Shown here one piece after another: positions 6,800 to 13,695 of a DNA stretch of 13,695 bases. Numbering within the stretch: position 1 is the first letter of the stretch; each line of letters opens with the position of its first letter. Source of the DNA: Flavobacteriales bacterium (lineage in GTDB: Bacteria > Bacteroidota > Bacteroidia > UBA10329); assembly GCA_020635495.1 (NCBI GenBank), contig JACJZQ010000026.1, positions 1-13,695 of the forward strand, in the 5' to 3' direction. The position numbers were made by a program, and so were the translations under genes. Under the pieces are notes generated by a model that had not been told where the DNA came from, did no database searches, and saw only the letters and a list, made by a program, of their open reading frames with translations.

Positions 6800-8335
6800 T
6801 TGGCTTCTCAAGACCCCATACCGAACGAAATTGACCCTGAAGAAGGCGTAGGAAAAGAGCTCTACGACTATCAGAAGCAGGCGCTTTCCAGAATCTTCCA
6901 TCATCTTATCGACAATAACGATAATGAGAACGTTCTTTTTCAGCTGCCAACAGGTGGCGGAAAGACGGTGATCTTCTCAGAAATTGCCAGACGTTATATT
7001 CAGCGAACTGGCAAGAAGGTCATTATTCTCACGCACAGAATTGAGCTTCTGATACAGACCTCGGTGATGCTTAACGGCTTCACGGTCAAGAACAAGGTCA
7101 TTTCAAGCGAGGTGAAAGAACTTCCTGACCAGAATGAATACCAGTGTTTTGTGGCCATGGTAGAGACACTCAACAATCGGTTGAACGAAGATGCCTTTGA
7201 ATTGGAAAATATCGGTCTGGTAGTTATTGATGAGGCGCATTACAATTCTTTCGGAAAGCTTTTCAAGTTCTTTAAGAACAGCACGGTTCTGGGTGTAACG
7301 GCAACACCGTTGAGTTCAAATATCAACCTGCCTATGAATGAGAATTACGATAAACTCATTGTAGGAGAGAGCATCAGCTCGTTGGTGGAAATGAATTATC
7401 TGGCCAAGGCCAACACCTATTGTTATGATGTGAATCTTTCTTCACTGAACATAGGCATGAACGGAGATTACACCGTACGGTCTTCAGAAGAACTCTACTC
7501 AGATTATTCCATGCAAAGCCGTTTGCTAACGGCATATCAGGAACAATGCCTTGGCAAGAAAACACTGATCTTCAACAATGGGATCAATACTTCCAATTAC
7601 GTTTGCGACAGCTTCAGAAAGGCAGGATATCCTGTAAAGCATCTTGATAACAAGAACACGGCCGCAGAGAGGAGAGAGATTCTGAAATGGTTCAGAGAAA
7701 CGCCAGACGCTGTTCTGACGTCTGTAGGCATTCTGACCACTGGTTTTGATGAACCGTCTGTAGAGGCCATCATCCTGAACCGCGCAACCCGTTCCATGAC
7801 CTTGTACTTTCAGATGATAGGTCGTGGATCGAGGATATTTGGAAAGAAGAATGAGTTCACGGTTATCGATCTTGGAAATAACGTGGCCCGTTTTGGAGCA
7901 TGGGATGGATTTGTTGATTGGGACCACATCTTCCGTCATCCAGAAGTTCATCTCAACAGCATCCGGTCTGATGAAGAGATTCAGAGGAACTTCAAGTACA
8001 AAATGCCGAAAGAGATCCGCGAACGCTTTGCAAAATCTGAGAACATCGATTTCAACATTAGCGAGGCGTATGACGCGGCCATTAAGCGCGGAGACAGACC
8101 TAAAGTGGTCATTGAAGAATCGATAGACCAGCACGTTAGAATTTGTACCGAGAATTCTGAAGACCTGTGGGATGCCAGAGAATTGGCAAAGTTGCTTGAA
8201 GGTGAGATCGAGTTTAGGGCCAGAAAGTATGGGGAGTGTTTAGCAAAGATAACTCCAAGCTACATCAAGTGGTTGCAAGAAGAGTACATGCGCAAACTCA
8301 ACGTAAGGTTGATCCAAGAATTCCAAGTTGCATGA
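6800..8335 (+). CDS. SF2 DEAH-box helicase (COG1061/SSL2-like)
   Basis: This 511-residue protein has all superfamily 2 helicase motifs. A Q-motif-like LYDYQKQAL is at 21-29, Walker A LPTGGGKT at 49-56, motif Ia ILTHRIELL near 76-84, DEAH at 144-147 and motif III-like TAT at 167-169. Motif V TSVGILTTGFDEPS is at 307-320, and motif VI QMIGRGSR at 338-345. The fold is the compact RecA-RecA arrangement of the COG1061 group, which acts on duplex DNA or RNA. Residues about 380-511 form a charged, helical tail that I cannot assign. No nuclease or methylase domain is visible. The start is TTG at 6800: an in-frame stop lies at 6788-6790 and no ATG occurs before motif Ia, so an ATG start would lose Walker A. 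The stop overlaps the next gene's ATG by 4 nt. Confidence 0.88.
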   Translation: MASQDPIPNEIDPEEGVGKELYDYQKQALSRIFHHLIDNNDNENVLFQLPTGGGKTVIFSEIARRYIQRTGKKVIILTHRIELLIQTSVMLNGFTVKNKVISSEVKELPDQNEYQCFVAMVETLNNRLNEDAFELENIGLVVIDEAHYNSFGKLFKFFKNSTVLGVTATPLSSNINLPMNENYDKLIVGESISSLVEMNYLAKANTYCYDVNLSSLNIGMNGDYTVRSSEELYSDYSMQSRLLTAYQEQCLGKKTLIFNNGINTSNYVCDSFRKAGYPVKHLDNKNTAAERREILKWFRETPDAVLTSVGILTTGFDEPSVEAIILNRATRSMTLYFQMIGRGSRIFGKKNEFTVIDLGNNVARFGAWDGFVDWDHIFRHPEVHLNSIRSDEEIQRNFKYKMPKEIRERFAKSENIDFNISEAYDAAIKRGDRPKVVIEESIDQHVRICTENSEDLWDARELAKLLEGEIEFRARKYGECLAKITPSYIKWLQEEYMRKLNVRLIQEFQVA

Positions 8336-9072
8336 TAAGGCCGAACAGAATCAGGCCAACACAACAGATATATTCCAACTACACAAAGGAGGATTTTGAG
8401 GTTTGGAAGCTTCTTTATAACAGGCAGTGCGATCTTTTGCGGAAATATGCCTCTAAGGAGTATCTCAAGGCGTTGGACATCGTTGGTTTTTCGGCAGAAG
8501 AGATTCCTGATTTCAATCGGATTGAAGAAGCTTTAAAGCCACTGACGGGTTGGCGTTTGGAAACAGTGCCGAACATCAGCGAGCAAAAGCAGTTTTTCGA
8601 ATTTCTTTCCAATAAACAGTTTACAGCCACGTGTTGGCTCCGTCAGATGGATGAGTTGGATTATCTGGAAGAACCGGACATGTTCCATGATATTTTCGGG
8701 CATGTGCCGCTGCTCAGCAACAAGGCTTACACCGATTTCTTTGAAGCGATAAGTCATATTGCGCTGAAGTACATCGAAAATCCCAAGGCCATTGAACTCT
8801 TAGGAAGAGTCTATTGGTTTACCATTGAATTCGGATTGATCCGAGAATCAGGCAAGTTGAAGATCTACGGTGCGGGAATCATTTCTTCTTACGGTGAAAC
8901 CAATAATGCCTTGACGGACGCAACACAGAAGTTCGATTTTGATGTGAAAGAGATACTCAACACGGATTTCAGAACAGATATTCTGCAAGACAAGTATTTC
9001 GTAATCGATTCTTATGAGCAGCTTTATGCATCAATTCCAGCAATAGAATCAAACCTTGAAAAGATGATCTGA
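8332..9072 (+). CDS. phhA: Phenylalanine-4-hydroxylase (monomeric bacterial type)
   Basis: This 246-residue protein is the catalytic domain alone, as in bacterial PhhA. The non-heme iron ligands of aromatic amino acid hydroxylases are visible as H119 and H124 in FHDIFGHVPLL, and E166 in YWFTIEFGLI. It converts L-phenylalanine to L-tyrosine with O2 and a reduced pterin, in the cytoplasm, and can serve Phe breakdown or Tyr supply. The region YGAGIISSYGE matches the family's late conserved block. No regulatory ACT domain is present. The ATG at 8332 overlaps the helicase stop (ATGA) and gives the family's normal length. The open frame continues upstream to 8236, but using it would bury 100 nt in the helicase gene. 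The overlap implies translational coupling. No pterin carbinolamine dehydratase gene, a frequent partner of phhA, is seen nearby. Confidence 0.94.
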   Translation: MIRPNRIRPTQQIYSNYTKEDFEVWKLLYNRQCDLLRKYASKEYLKALDIVGFSAEEIPDFNRIEEALKPLTGWRLETVPNISEQKQFFEFLSNKQFTATCWLRQMDELDYLEEPDMFHDIFGHVPLLSNKAYTDFFEAISHIALKYIENPKAIELLGRVYWFTIEFGLIRESGKLKIYGAGIISSYGETNNALTDATQKFDFDVKEILNTDFRTDILQDKYFVIDSYEQLYASIPAIESNLEKMI

Positions 9073-9118
9073 ACCGTTTGGAGTTTTTATCAATTTAGCA
9101 AGCCTTAATACCATACAA

Positions 9119-9739
9119 ATGAAACGTACAATTCCATTCTTCATCGCTGTAGTTATTGCAGTCAGTTCTTGTGGAGATAAAAGCAAACAAACCGAGAATG
9201 CCACTTCTGAGAACTGTTTATTGGCATTGGTAGATACATCGGTAGTGGTAAAATGGACAGCCTATAAGACCACAGAGAAGATCGGTGTTTCCGGTACGTT
9301 TGATATTGTACAAGTATCTGATGCCAACAAAGCTGAAACCGCCTTGGAGGTACTTAAAAATGCATCATTCGAAATTCCAGTAACAAGCGTGAATTCGGGT
9401 CTTCCAGATAGAGATGGAAAGATATTTGGGCATTTTTTCTCGAGTATGCTTAACACAGGACTTTTGGCTGGTCAGGTCTTAGAGGCTGGTCCAGAACAGT
9501 GGAAAGTGGGATTGGTTATGAACGATGTTCGAGACACGTTGATCTTCAATTTCACCGAATCTGAAGGAAACGTTTCTCTGGTAGGAACTTTGGACCTTGC
9601 CAAGTGGAATGCATTGGCAAGTGCCGATTCTCTGAATAAGGTTTGTTACGACCTGCACAAAGGTGCAGACGGTGTGAGCAAGCTTTGGCCAGATGTGAAA
9701 TTGGAGATATCTGCCAACTTAAAAGAAGACTGTAACTAA
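9119..9739 (+). CDS. YceI-like lipoprotein
   Basis: This 206-residue protein starts with a lipoprotein signal: MKRT, a hydrophobic core, and a lipobox VSSC with the lipidated cysteine at C18, followed by GDKSK. It is therefore probably anchored in a membrane facing the periplasm or outer surface. The body resembles the YceI family: VVKWTAYKTTEKIGVSGTF near residues 43-61, the DRDGKIFGHFF segment, and a closing beta-rich part ending KLWPDVKLEISANL. YceI proteins form a lipocalin-like barrel that binds long isoprenoid lipids in characterised members. The similarity here is diverged, so the ligand is uncertain. It begins 46 nt after phhA and ends 12 nt before the ATG of the flavoprotein gene, which suggests co-transcription with the latter. 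Confidence 0.82.
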   Translation: MKRTIPFFIAVVIAVSSCGDKSKQTENATSENCLLALVDTSVVVKWTAYKTTEKIGVSGTFDIVQVSDANKAETALEVLKNASFEIPVTSVNSGLPDRDGKIFGHFFSSMLNTGLLAGQVLEAGPEQWKVGLVMNDVRDTLIFNFTESEGNVSLVGTLDLAKWNALASADSLNKVCYDLHKGADGVSKLWPDVKLEISANLKEDCN

Positions 9740-9751
9740 TTGAATAATACA

Positions 9752-10732
9752 ATGAACAAACCTGCTTTTTATAACGACCTGACCCTGCCTGTGGTGGCAG
9801 CACCCATGTTTCTCATCTCTGGACCAGAACTGGTAATTGAGTGCTGCAAGAATGGTATTGTGGGTTCATTTCCAGCTCTCAATCACAGAACATCGGAAGG
9901 ATTTGAAGAGTGGGTGATTCAGATTAAGGATGAGTTGGCCGCCTGGGAAAAGGAAACGGGCAAGAAAGCGGCTCCTTTTGGTGTGAATCTGATCGTGCAT
10001 TGGACCAATCCGAGAGTTCAGCCTGACCTTGAGATATGCATAAAGCACAAAGTGCCTTTGATCATAACCTCCTTAGGTGCGGTTTCAGACCTAGTAAATG
10101 CGGTTCACAGCTATGGTGGGTTGGTTTACCACGATGTGGTGAAGAAACGCCATGCTGAGAAAGCTGCCGAGGCCGGTGTAGATGGCCTGATACTGGTTGC
10201 CGCGGGGGCCGGAGGTCATGCGGGTACGCTGAATCCGATGCCTTTTATTCAAGAGATTCGTTCGTTCTTCAAGAAAACCATCCTGCTATCGGGTTGCATC
10301 AGTAACGGAAACGATATTGCCTCTGCCATGCAGATGGGAGCAGATTTCGCTTGGATGGGAACCAGATTCATCAACACCAAAGAAAGTACGGCCAGTGAGG
10401 GCTACAGGAACATGATCATTGAGAGCGGTGCGAGTGATATAGTTCATACTGCAGCGGTTTCCGGTGTTCCCGCTAACTTCCTTCGTCCGAGTTTAGAAGC
10501 GATGGGCATTACCGAAGAGATGTGGAGCCAGAAAGCCAAGATGGATTTTGGAAAGGAATTGGATGCCGCACAAGCCGAAGCCAAGGCTTGGAAAACGCTA
10601 TGGTCTGCAGGACAGGGAGTTGCCACCATACAAGATGATGTACCTGTTGCAGAACTTGTATCAAGATTGAAGTCTGAATACATAGAGGCGCTGCAAAGAC
10701 AGTGTAAGTTGTTGGAGGAGTATGTGGATTAG
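9752..10732 (+). CDS. Nitronate monooxygenase / 2-nitropropane dioxygenase-like flavoprotein
   Basis: A 326-residue TIM-barrel FMN enzyme. Visible marks are LPVVAAPMFLISGPEL at the N-terminus, the AGAGGHAGT loop with the candidate catalytic base H156, LLSGCISNGNDIASAMQMGADF, and the FMN-phosphate-binding end WMGTRF at 201-206. The family oxidises alkyl nitronates to carbonyl compounds and nitrite. Many members annotated this way have other substrates, including enoyl-ACP reductase FabK relatives, so the exact reaction is open. The ATG at 9752 is chosen over the TTG at 9740 that directly follows the previous stop. With a 12-nt gap it is probably in one transcript with the YceI-like gene. Its stop (TAG at 10730-10732) overlaps the convergent amidase stop by 4 nt, with no room for a separate terminator. 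Confidence 0.9.
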   Translation: MNKPAFYNDLTLPVVAAPMFLISGPELVIECCKNGIVGSFPALNHRTSEGFEEWVIQIKDELAAWEKETGKKAAPFGVNLIVHWTNPRVQPDLEICIKHKVPLIITSLGAVSDLVNAVHSYGGLVYHDVVKKRHAEKAAEAGVDGLILVAAGAGGHAGTLNPMPFIQEIRSFFKKTILLSGCISNGNDIASAMQMGADFAWMGTRFINTKESTASEGYRNMIIESGASDIVHTAAVSGVPANFLRPSLEAMGITEEMWSQKAKMDFGKELDAAQAEAKAWKTLWSAGQGVATIQDDVPVAELVSRLKSEYIEALQRQCKLLEEYVD

Positions 10733-12147
10733 ATTTCAGCCATTATCCTCCAAGGCTGGGCCTGTTCTAACTCATAGGCAAGCTCCAAAAGCCTTCTGTC
10801 TTCGCCATAGGGTGCTGCGAACTGAACTCCCAAAGGTATGCCGTCTGAATCTATACCAAGTGGGAGGGAGATGGCGGGTTCTCCTGTTACATTGTACAAT
10901 CCGGTATATGTAGCAAAATCGATGGCCCGTCTCTTCACTTCTTCGTAAGCCAATTCGGGAGAGAAGTAGCCGATCTTTGGTGTTTTGTGTGCCAGAACAG
11001 GACTCATGACCACATCATACTTCTCGAACTGTTCAGAACATTCTTTTCCCATTCTTCGCATTTCTCTGATGCTTCTAGGTAACGTGAGCGCATTGCGTTT
11101 AAATCTGGCAGCAAGCCCCGTGGTGAATGGTTCTAAAAGCGTCTTATCCACTTTGGCTTTGAATACCAATCTTCCAAAATGGCTCGACATGTAAGACAGA
11201 AAGCCGTAGTAGTTAAGAAAGTGTCCGACCATTGTATCCACATCAATGGGCAAAGGCACTTGTTCTACTGTATGACCCAATGATTCCAACAACTTGGCCG
11301 TTCTGATCTGTAATTCGTACGTGTCCTGATCCTGTCTTCCGGTTGTTCCTTCCGTCAAATTCTCTACGAATGCTATCCGAAGTCGTTTTTCAGCACCAGA
11401 TGTAACATGGCCGATTGCTGGAAGACGCTTGTTGAGGTGAAACTTTTCTGCTTCCGAATAGAATAGGGCAGTGTCTCTTACCGATCTGGTCAGAACACCC
11501 TGATGCACTATTTCAATGGGCATCATTTCTGTTCCGTCAATACCATATATCCGATGTCTTGAAGGCTTCAACCCGACCAGACCGCAAATGGCCGCTGGTA
11601 TTCGAATGGATCCAGCACCATCATTCCCTGACGCAATTGGAACGGCACCACTTGCAACTAGAGCAGCCGATCCAGAGGACGATCCACCGGAGGTGTAATC
11701 GGTATTCCATGGGTTTCTGGTTACAGCCCAGCGTTCATTTTCCGTACTGCACAAGAGTCCGAATTCCGGTAGCGTGGTTTTACCCAAAGAACTAACACCG
11801 GTAGACAGGAACTGATTGACAAAGCGGCTATTGCTTCTTGCTTTTTTGGAACTGAAAGCGCCCGTTCCCATTTGGGTTGGGTAGCCTTTAATGTTGTCTG
11901 TGTCTTTGAAGAATGTAGGAACTCCAAAGAAAGCCCCATCCTTATTCAGGTTCTCAACCTGCCTTGCATCCTCATAGGTTCTAAGAACAATGGCATTCAA
12001 TTGGTCATTGACCTTTTCAGCACGCTGAATGGCAGCTTCTATAGCTTCTTCGGGTGAGATTTCCTTCTTGGAAATTGCCTCGGCAACACCACTGGCATCG
12101 TGGTTACCTAAAGCATCATTTGTAAAGGCGCTGGTGCGATTTGTCAT
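10729..12147 (-). CDS. Amidase-signature family hydrolase
   Basis: This 472-residue enzyme has the full Ser-cisSer-Lys triad of the amidase signature family. K81 is in GVPTFFKDTDN, the cis-Ser S156 in the GGSSSGSAAL loop, and the nucleophile S180 in NDGAGSIRIP. The 24-residue spacing between the serines equals that of the family. CGLVGLKPSR follows, as expected. These enzymes cleave amide bonds; members near this type are often labelled 6-aminohexanoate-cyclic-dimer hydrolase or GatA-like, but no gatB or gatC genes are present and the substrate is not shown. No signal peptide is visible, so it appears cytoplasmic. The start ATG at 12147 follows TAACTTAG (12160-12153) and an AGGAGG string that ends one base before the ATG, too close for a normal Shine-Dalgarno. 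It lies 39 nt after the small membrane protein gene. Confidence 0.92.
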   Translation of the reverse strand: MTNRTSAFTNDALGNHDASGVAEAISKKEISPEEAIEAAIQRAEKVNDQLNAIVLRTYEDARQVENLNKDGAFFGVPTFFKDTDNIKGYPTQMGTGAFSSKKARSNSRFVNQFLSTGVSSLGKTTLPEFGLLCSTENERWAVTRNPWNTDYTSGGSSSGSAALVASGAVPIASGNDGAGSIRIPAAICGLVGLKPSRHRIYGIDGTEMMPIEIVHQGVLTRSVRDTALFYSEAEKFHLNKRLPAIGHVTSGAEKRLRIAFVENLTEGTTGRQDQDTYELQIRTAKLLESLGHTVEQVPLPIDVDTMVGHFLNYYGFLSYMSSHFGRLVFKAKVDKTLLEPFTTGLAARFKRNALTLPRSIREMRRMGKECSEQFEKYDVVMSPVLAHKTPKIGYFSPELAYEEVKRRAIDFATYTGLYNVTGEPAISLPLGIDSDGIPLGVQFAAPYGEDRRLLELAYELEQAQPWRIMAEI

Positions 12148-12152
12148 GCCTC

Positions 12153-12160
12153 CTAAGTTA
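12153..12160 (-). promoter_or_regulatory. Candidate -7 element next to the amidase start
   Basis: TAACTTAG on the minus strand matches five of the six fixed bases of TAnnTTTG and ends 5 nt before the amidase ATG. It would yield a leaderless or nearly leaderless message if used. No -33 partner was seen, and read-through from the sulfatase may make it unnecessary. Confidence 0.22.
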
Positions 12161-12186
12161 TTGATCTGAACTTGGATTCAGCGTAT

Positions 12187-12294
12187 TCAATCAGCAACTT
12201 TCCAAAGTCCGTAGAAAACAGCCAGCCAGATCAATCCTTTAATGAGAAAGAACATGAATCCAACAAAGCCAAGACGCTTTAGCCACTGTTTCAT
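12187..12294 (-). CDS. Small single-span membrane protein (35 residues)
   Basis: A short open frame of 35 codons with an ATG at 12292-12294 and TGA at 12187-12189. The peptide begins MKQWLKRLG and is followed by one hydrophobic segment (residues about 10-31, FVGFMFFLIKG then LIWLAVFYGLW) with a lysine at 19, ending KVAD. The positive N-terminus suggests an N-in topology. It sits 10 nt after the sulfatase stop and 39 nt before the amidase start, all on the minus strand, which fits a place in one transcript. The composition (basic tryptophan-containing head, dense Phe/Leu/Ile/Trp span) is unlike random translation. I recognise a general type of short membrane protein in this phylum but cannot name a family or function. 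Confidence 0.68.
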   Translation of the reverse strand: MKQWLKRLGFVGFMFFLIKGLIWLAVFYGLWKVAD

Positions 12295-12304
12295 CCCGCC
12301 AAGG

Positions 12305-13695
12305 TCAGGGTTTTTCTAACCAACCCCGCGGATTCTCCAAAAAATCATCTCTAAACGATGATAGTACCTGTTGCATTTCAGTGACCTTATCGCCATTTAT
12401 GGAAGATAGGTTGTAGGACTCGCTTGGGCTGTTTTTCAAATAATACAGCTTCGGCCACGTGTCCAATCTATCAATGATGGTATCGCTATCAGACGGAGAA
12501 TGCTTACCAACAAATTGGTTGGTGACATAACTCGGATGCTGCAACGGAATAGGCCATGTATAACTGTAGTTGGTCTCCAGGTATTTCCAATTCCCAACTC
12601 GAACAGCTTCAAAAGCATAATCGTGAAAGAAGAATAGGGGACGGGTGTGGGCCAGACCTGTCTCTGATGTGTCTTCCAGTAATTCGAAAAGATCATGGCC
12701 ATCAATCTTTCGGTCTTTAGGAACCGAAATCCCTGCTTGATGTACTAGTGTAGGCAAGAGGTCGATTCCCATGGCAGGCATGTCGGTTTTGAATCCTTCT
12801 GCAAATTTCTTCGGATATCGAAGAAGAAAGGGAACGCGATATCCACCTTCAAATAGTTGTCCTTTTCTGCCGCGCAACCCACAGGAATTCCCTTCAAACC
12901 AAGGGCCATTATCGCTGGTTACAATTACAATCGTATTCTCAGTAAGATTCAGTTGGTCTAAATGGGCCAGTATTTCACCAACACTGTGGTCAAACTCTTC
13001 CACGGCATCTCCATAGCCGCCAGCTTTTGATTTTCCTTTGAATCCTTTTGATGGAAAAAATGGTTGGTGCGGGTCTTTATGGGCGAGGTACAGGAAGAAA
13101 GGTTCATCCTTATTCTTGGTGATGAACGCTTTTGCCGAATCCGTGAAAAGTTGTGTGTAATGTGCTTGATCCAGGCCTATATCATCCAACATTTTGAGGC
13201 CGTTCTCATAAAACGCCACTGGCCAATCATCGTTTGAAGCTTCCAGACCAACGAAATAGTCGAAACCATGATTGAACGGGTGAAATTGCTCGTCCTGAGA
13301 TATGGTACCCAAGTGCCATTTTCCCACAATTCCTGTCTTATAATCAGCCAATTTCAGCAGTTCTGGAATAATAACTTCCGATGGCATGATTCCATTAATG
13401 ATGTTGTGCTCGCCACGCATATCAACTGCACCAAGGAAATTGGCAAATCGGCTTCCGATATTCATCACAAAACTTGTATTAACGTGATGAAACGGATAGG
13501 CCAAACCTTGCCGTAACGCATAACGTCCTGATAGAAAACCAAACCGTGATGGCGTACAAATTGACGCTGGCGCGTAGAAATTGGTGAATACAACACTTTG
13601 CTTGGCCAAGGAATCCAGATTTTTGGTGTCAATGACTGTCTGAAGATTGTAGCCGACATCACCATAACCTAGATCATCGGCCAGAATGAAAACGA
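12305..13695 (-). CDS. S1 family arylsulfatase, 5' end beyond window
   Basis: The last 462 residues are visible; the N-terminus, including any signal peptide, is past the right edge. The frame is open to the edge, where VFILADDLGYGD supplies the metal-binding Asp pair. The formylglycine signature CTPSRFGFLSGR is present with the modifiable cysteine codon at 13556-13558, so this is a Cys-type sulfatase needing a formylglycine-generating enzyme. Further family motifs are GKWHLG, AHKDPHQPF and TSDNGPW, which carry catalytic and calcium-binding residues, then LRGRKGQLFEGGYRVP. The order matches GALNS- or arylsulfatase-like S1 enzymes, which remove sulfate esters from polysaccharides or small molecules. 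No formylglycine-generating enzyme gene or SusCD pair is in the window. The small membrane protein and amidase follow closely on the same strand. Confidence 0.94.
   Translation of the reverse strand, partial: VFILADDLGYGDVGYNLQTVIDTKNLDSLAKQSVVFTNFYAPASICTPSRFGFLSGRYALRQGLAYPFHHVNTSFVMNIGSRFANFLGAVDMRGEHNIINGIMPSEVIIPELLKLADYKTGIVGKWHLGTISQDEQFHPFNHGFDYFVGLEASNDDWPVAFYENGLKMLDDIGLDQAHYTQLFTDSAKAFITKNKDEPFFLYLAHKDPHQPFFPSKGFKGKSKAGGYGDAVEEFDHSVGEILAHLDQLNLTENTIVIVTSDNGPWFEGNSCGLRGRKGQLFEGGYRVPFLLRYPKKFAEGFKTDMPAMGIDLLPTLVHQAGISVPKDRKIDGHDLFELLEDTSETGLAHTRPLFFFHDYAFEAVRVGNWKYLETNYSYTWPIPLQHPSYVTNQFVGKHSPSDSDTIIDRLDTWPKLYYLKNSPSESYNLSSINGDKVTEMQQVLSSFRDDFLENPRGWLEKP

Noticed and set aside
8236..8331. 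32-codon N-terminal extension of phenylalanine hydroxylase.
   Set aside because: It would overlap the helicase by about 100 nt and exceed the normal family length; the ATG at 8332 fits better.
6800..9072. Helicase plus neighbour as a new defence system.
   Set aside because: The partner is a clear phenylalanine hydroxylase with all iron ligands, and no nuclease, methylase, toxin or mobile-element gene is nearby.

Overview
The window reads as chromosomal DNA of a Bacteroidota bacterium, most likely a marine or aquatic Flavobacteriales-type organism; this is inferred from gene content, not from a marker gene. The evidence is a secreted enzyme with a C-terminal type A sorting domain of the type IX secretion system (T9SS), a collagen-like surface protein with 'VGIGT' modules of the kind common in this phylum, TAnnTTTG-like promoter elements, almost no Shine-Dalgarno sequences, and an S1 sulfatase. 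GC content looks moderate, except for a GC-richer collagen-repeat block.

Layout, left to right. (1) 1-269, minus: the N-terminal part of an ABC-F ATPase, cut by the window edge. (2) 270-447: a non-coding gap with a long hairpin and a 19-bp near-copy of the start of a gene that lies 2.7 kb away. (3) 448-2979, minus: an 843-residue exported collagen-like protein whose Gly-X-Y region is built from near-perfect 135/183-bp tandem DNA repeats. (4) 3061-10732, plus: seven co-oriented genes, namely a PA0069-type radical SAM protein, a T9SS-exported PI-PLC-like phosphodiesterase, a cytochrome P450, an SF2 DEAH helicase, phenylalanine-4-hydroxylase (start overlapping the helicase stop by 4 nt), a YceI-like lipoprotein and a nitronate monooxygenase-like flavoprotein. 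(5) 10729-13695, minus and convergent with the previous block: in order of transcription, an S1 arylsulfatase (cut by the right edge), a 35-residue membrane microprotein and an amidase-signature hydrolase, tightly packed like an operon.

The plus-strand genes do not form a recognisable single pathway. Only helicase-phhA and yceI-nitronate monooxygenase are spaced tightly enough to suggest co-transcription. The sulfatase and amidase fit hydrolysis of external sulfated or amide substrates, but nothing in the window proves a joint role. I did not find a CRISPR array, an insertion sequence, an rRNA or tRNA gene, or a clear new defence or mobile system. The points most worth a second look are the homogenised collagen repeats, the duplicated radical SAM start flanking the collagen gene, the compact divergent promoter between these two genes, the unannotated 35-residue membrane protein, and the helicase-phhA coupling. 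No gene-free stretch exceeds about 180 bases.
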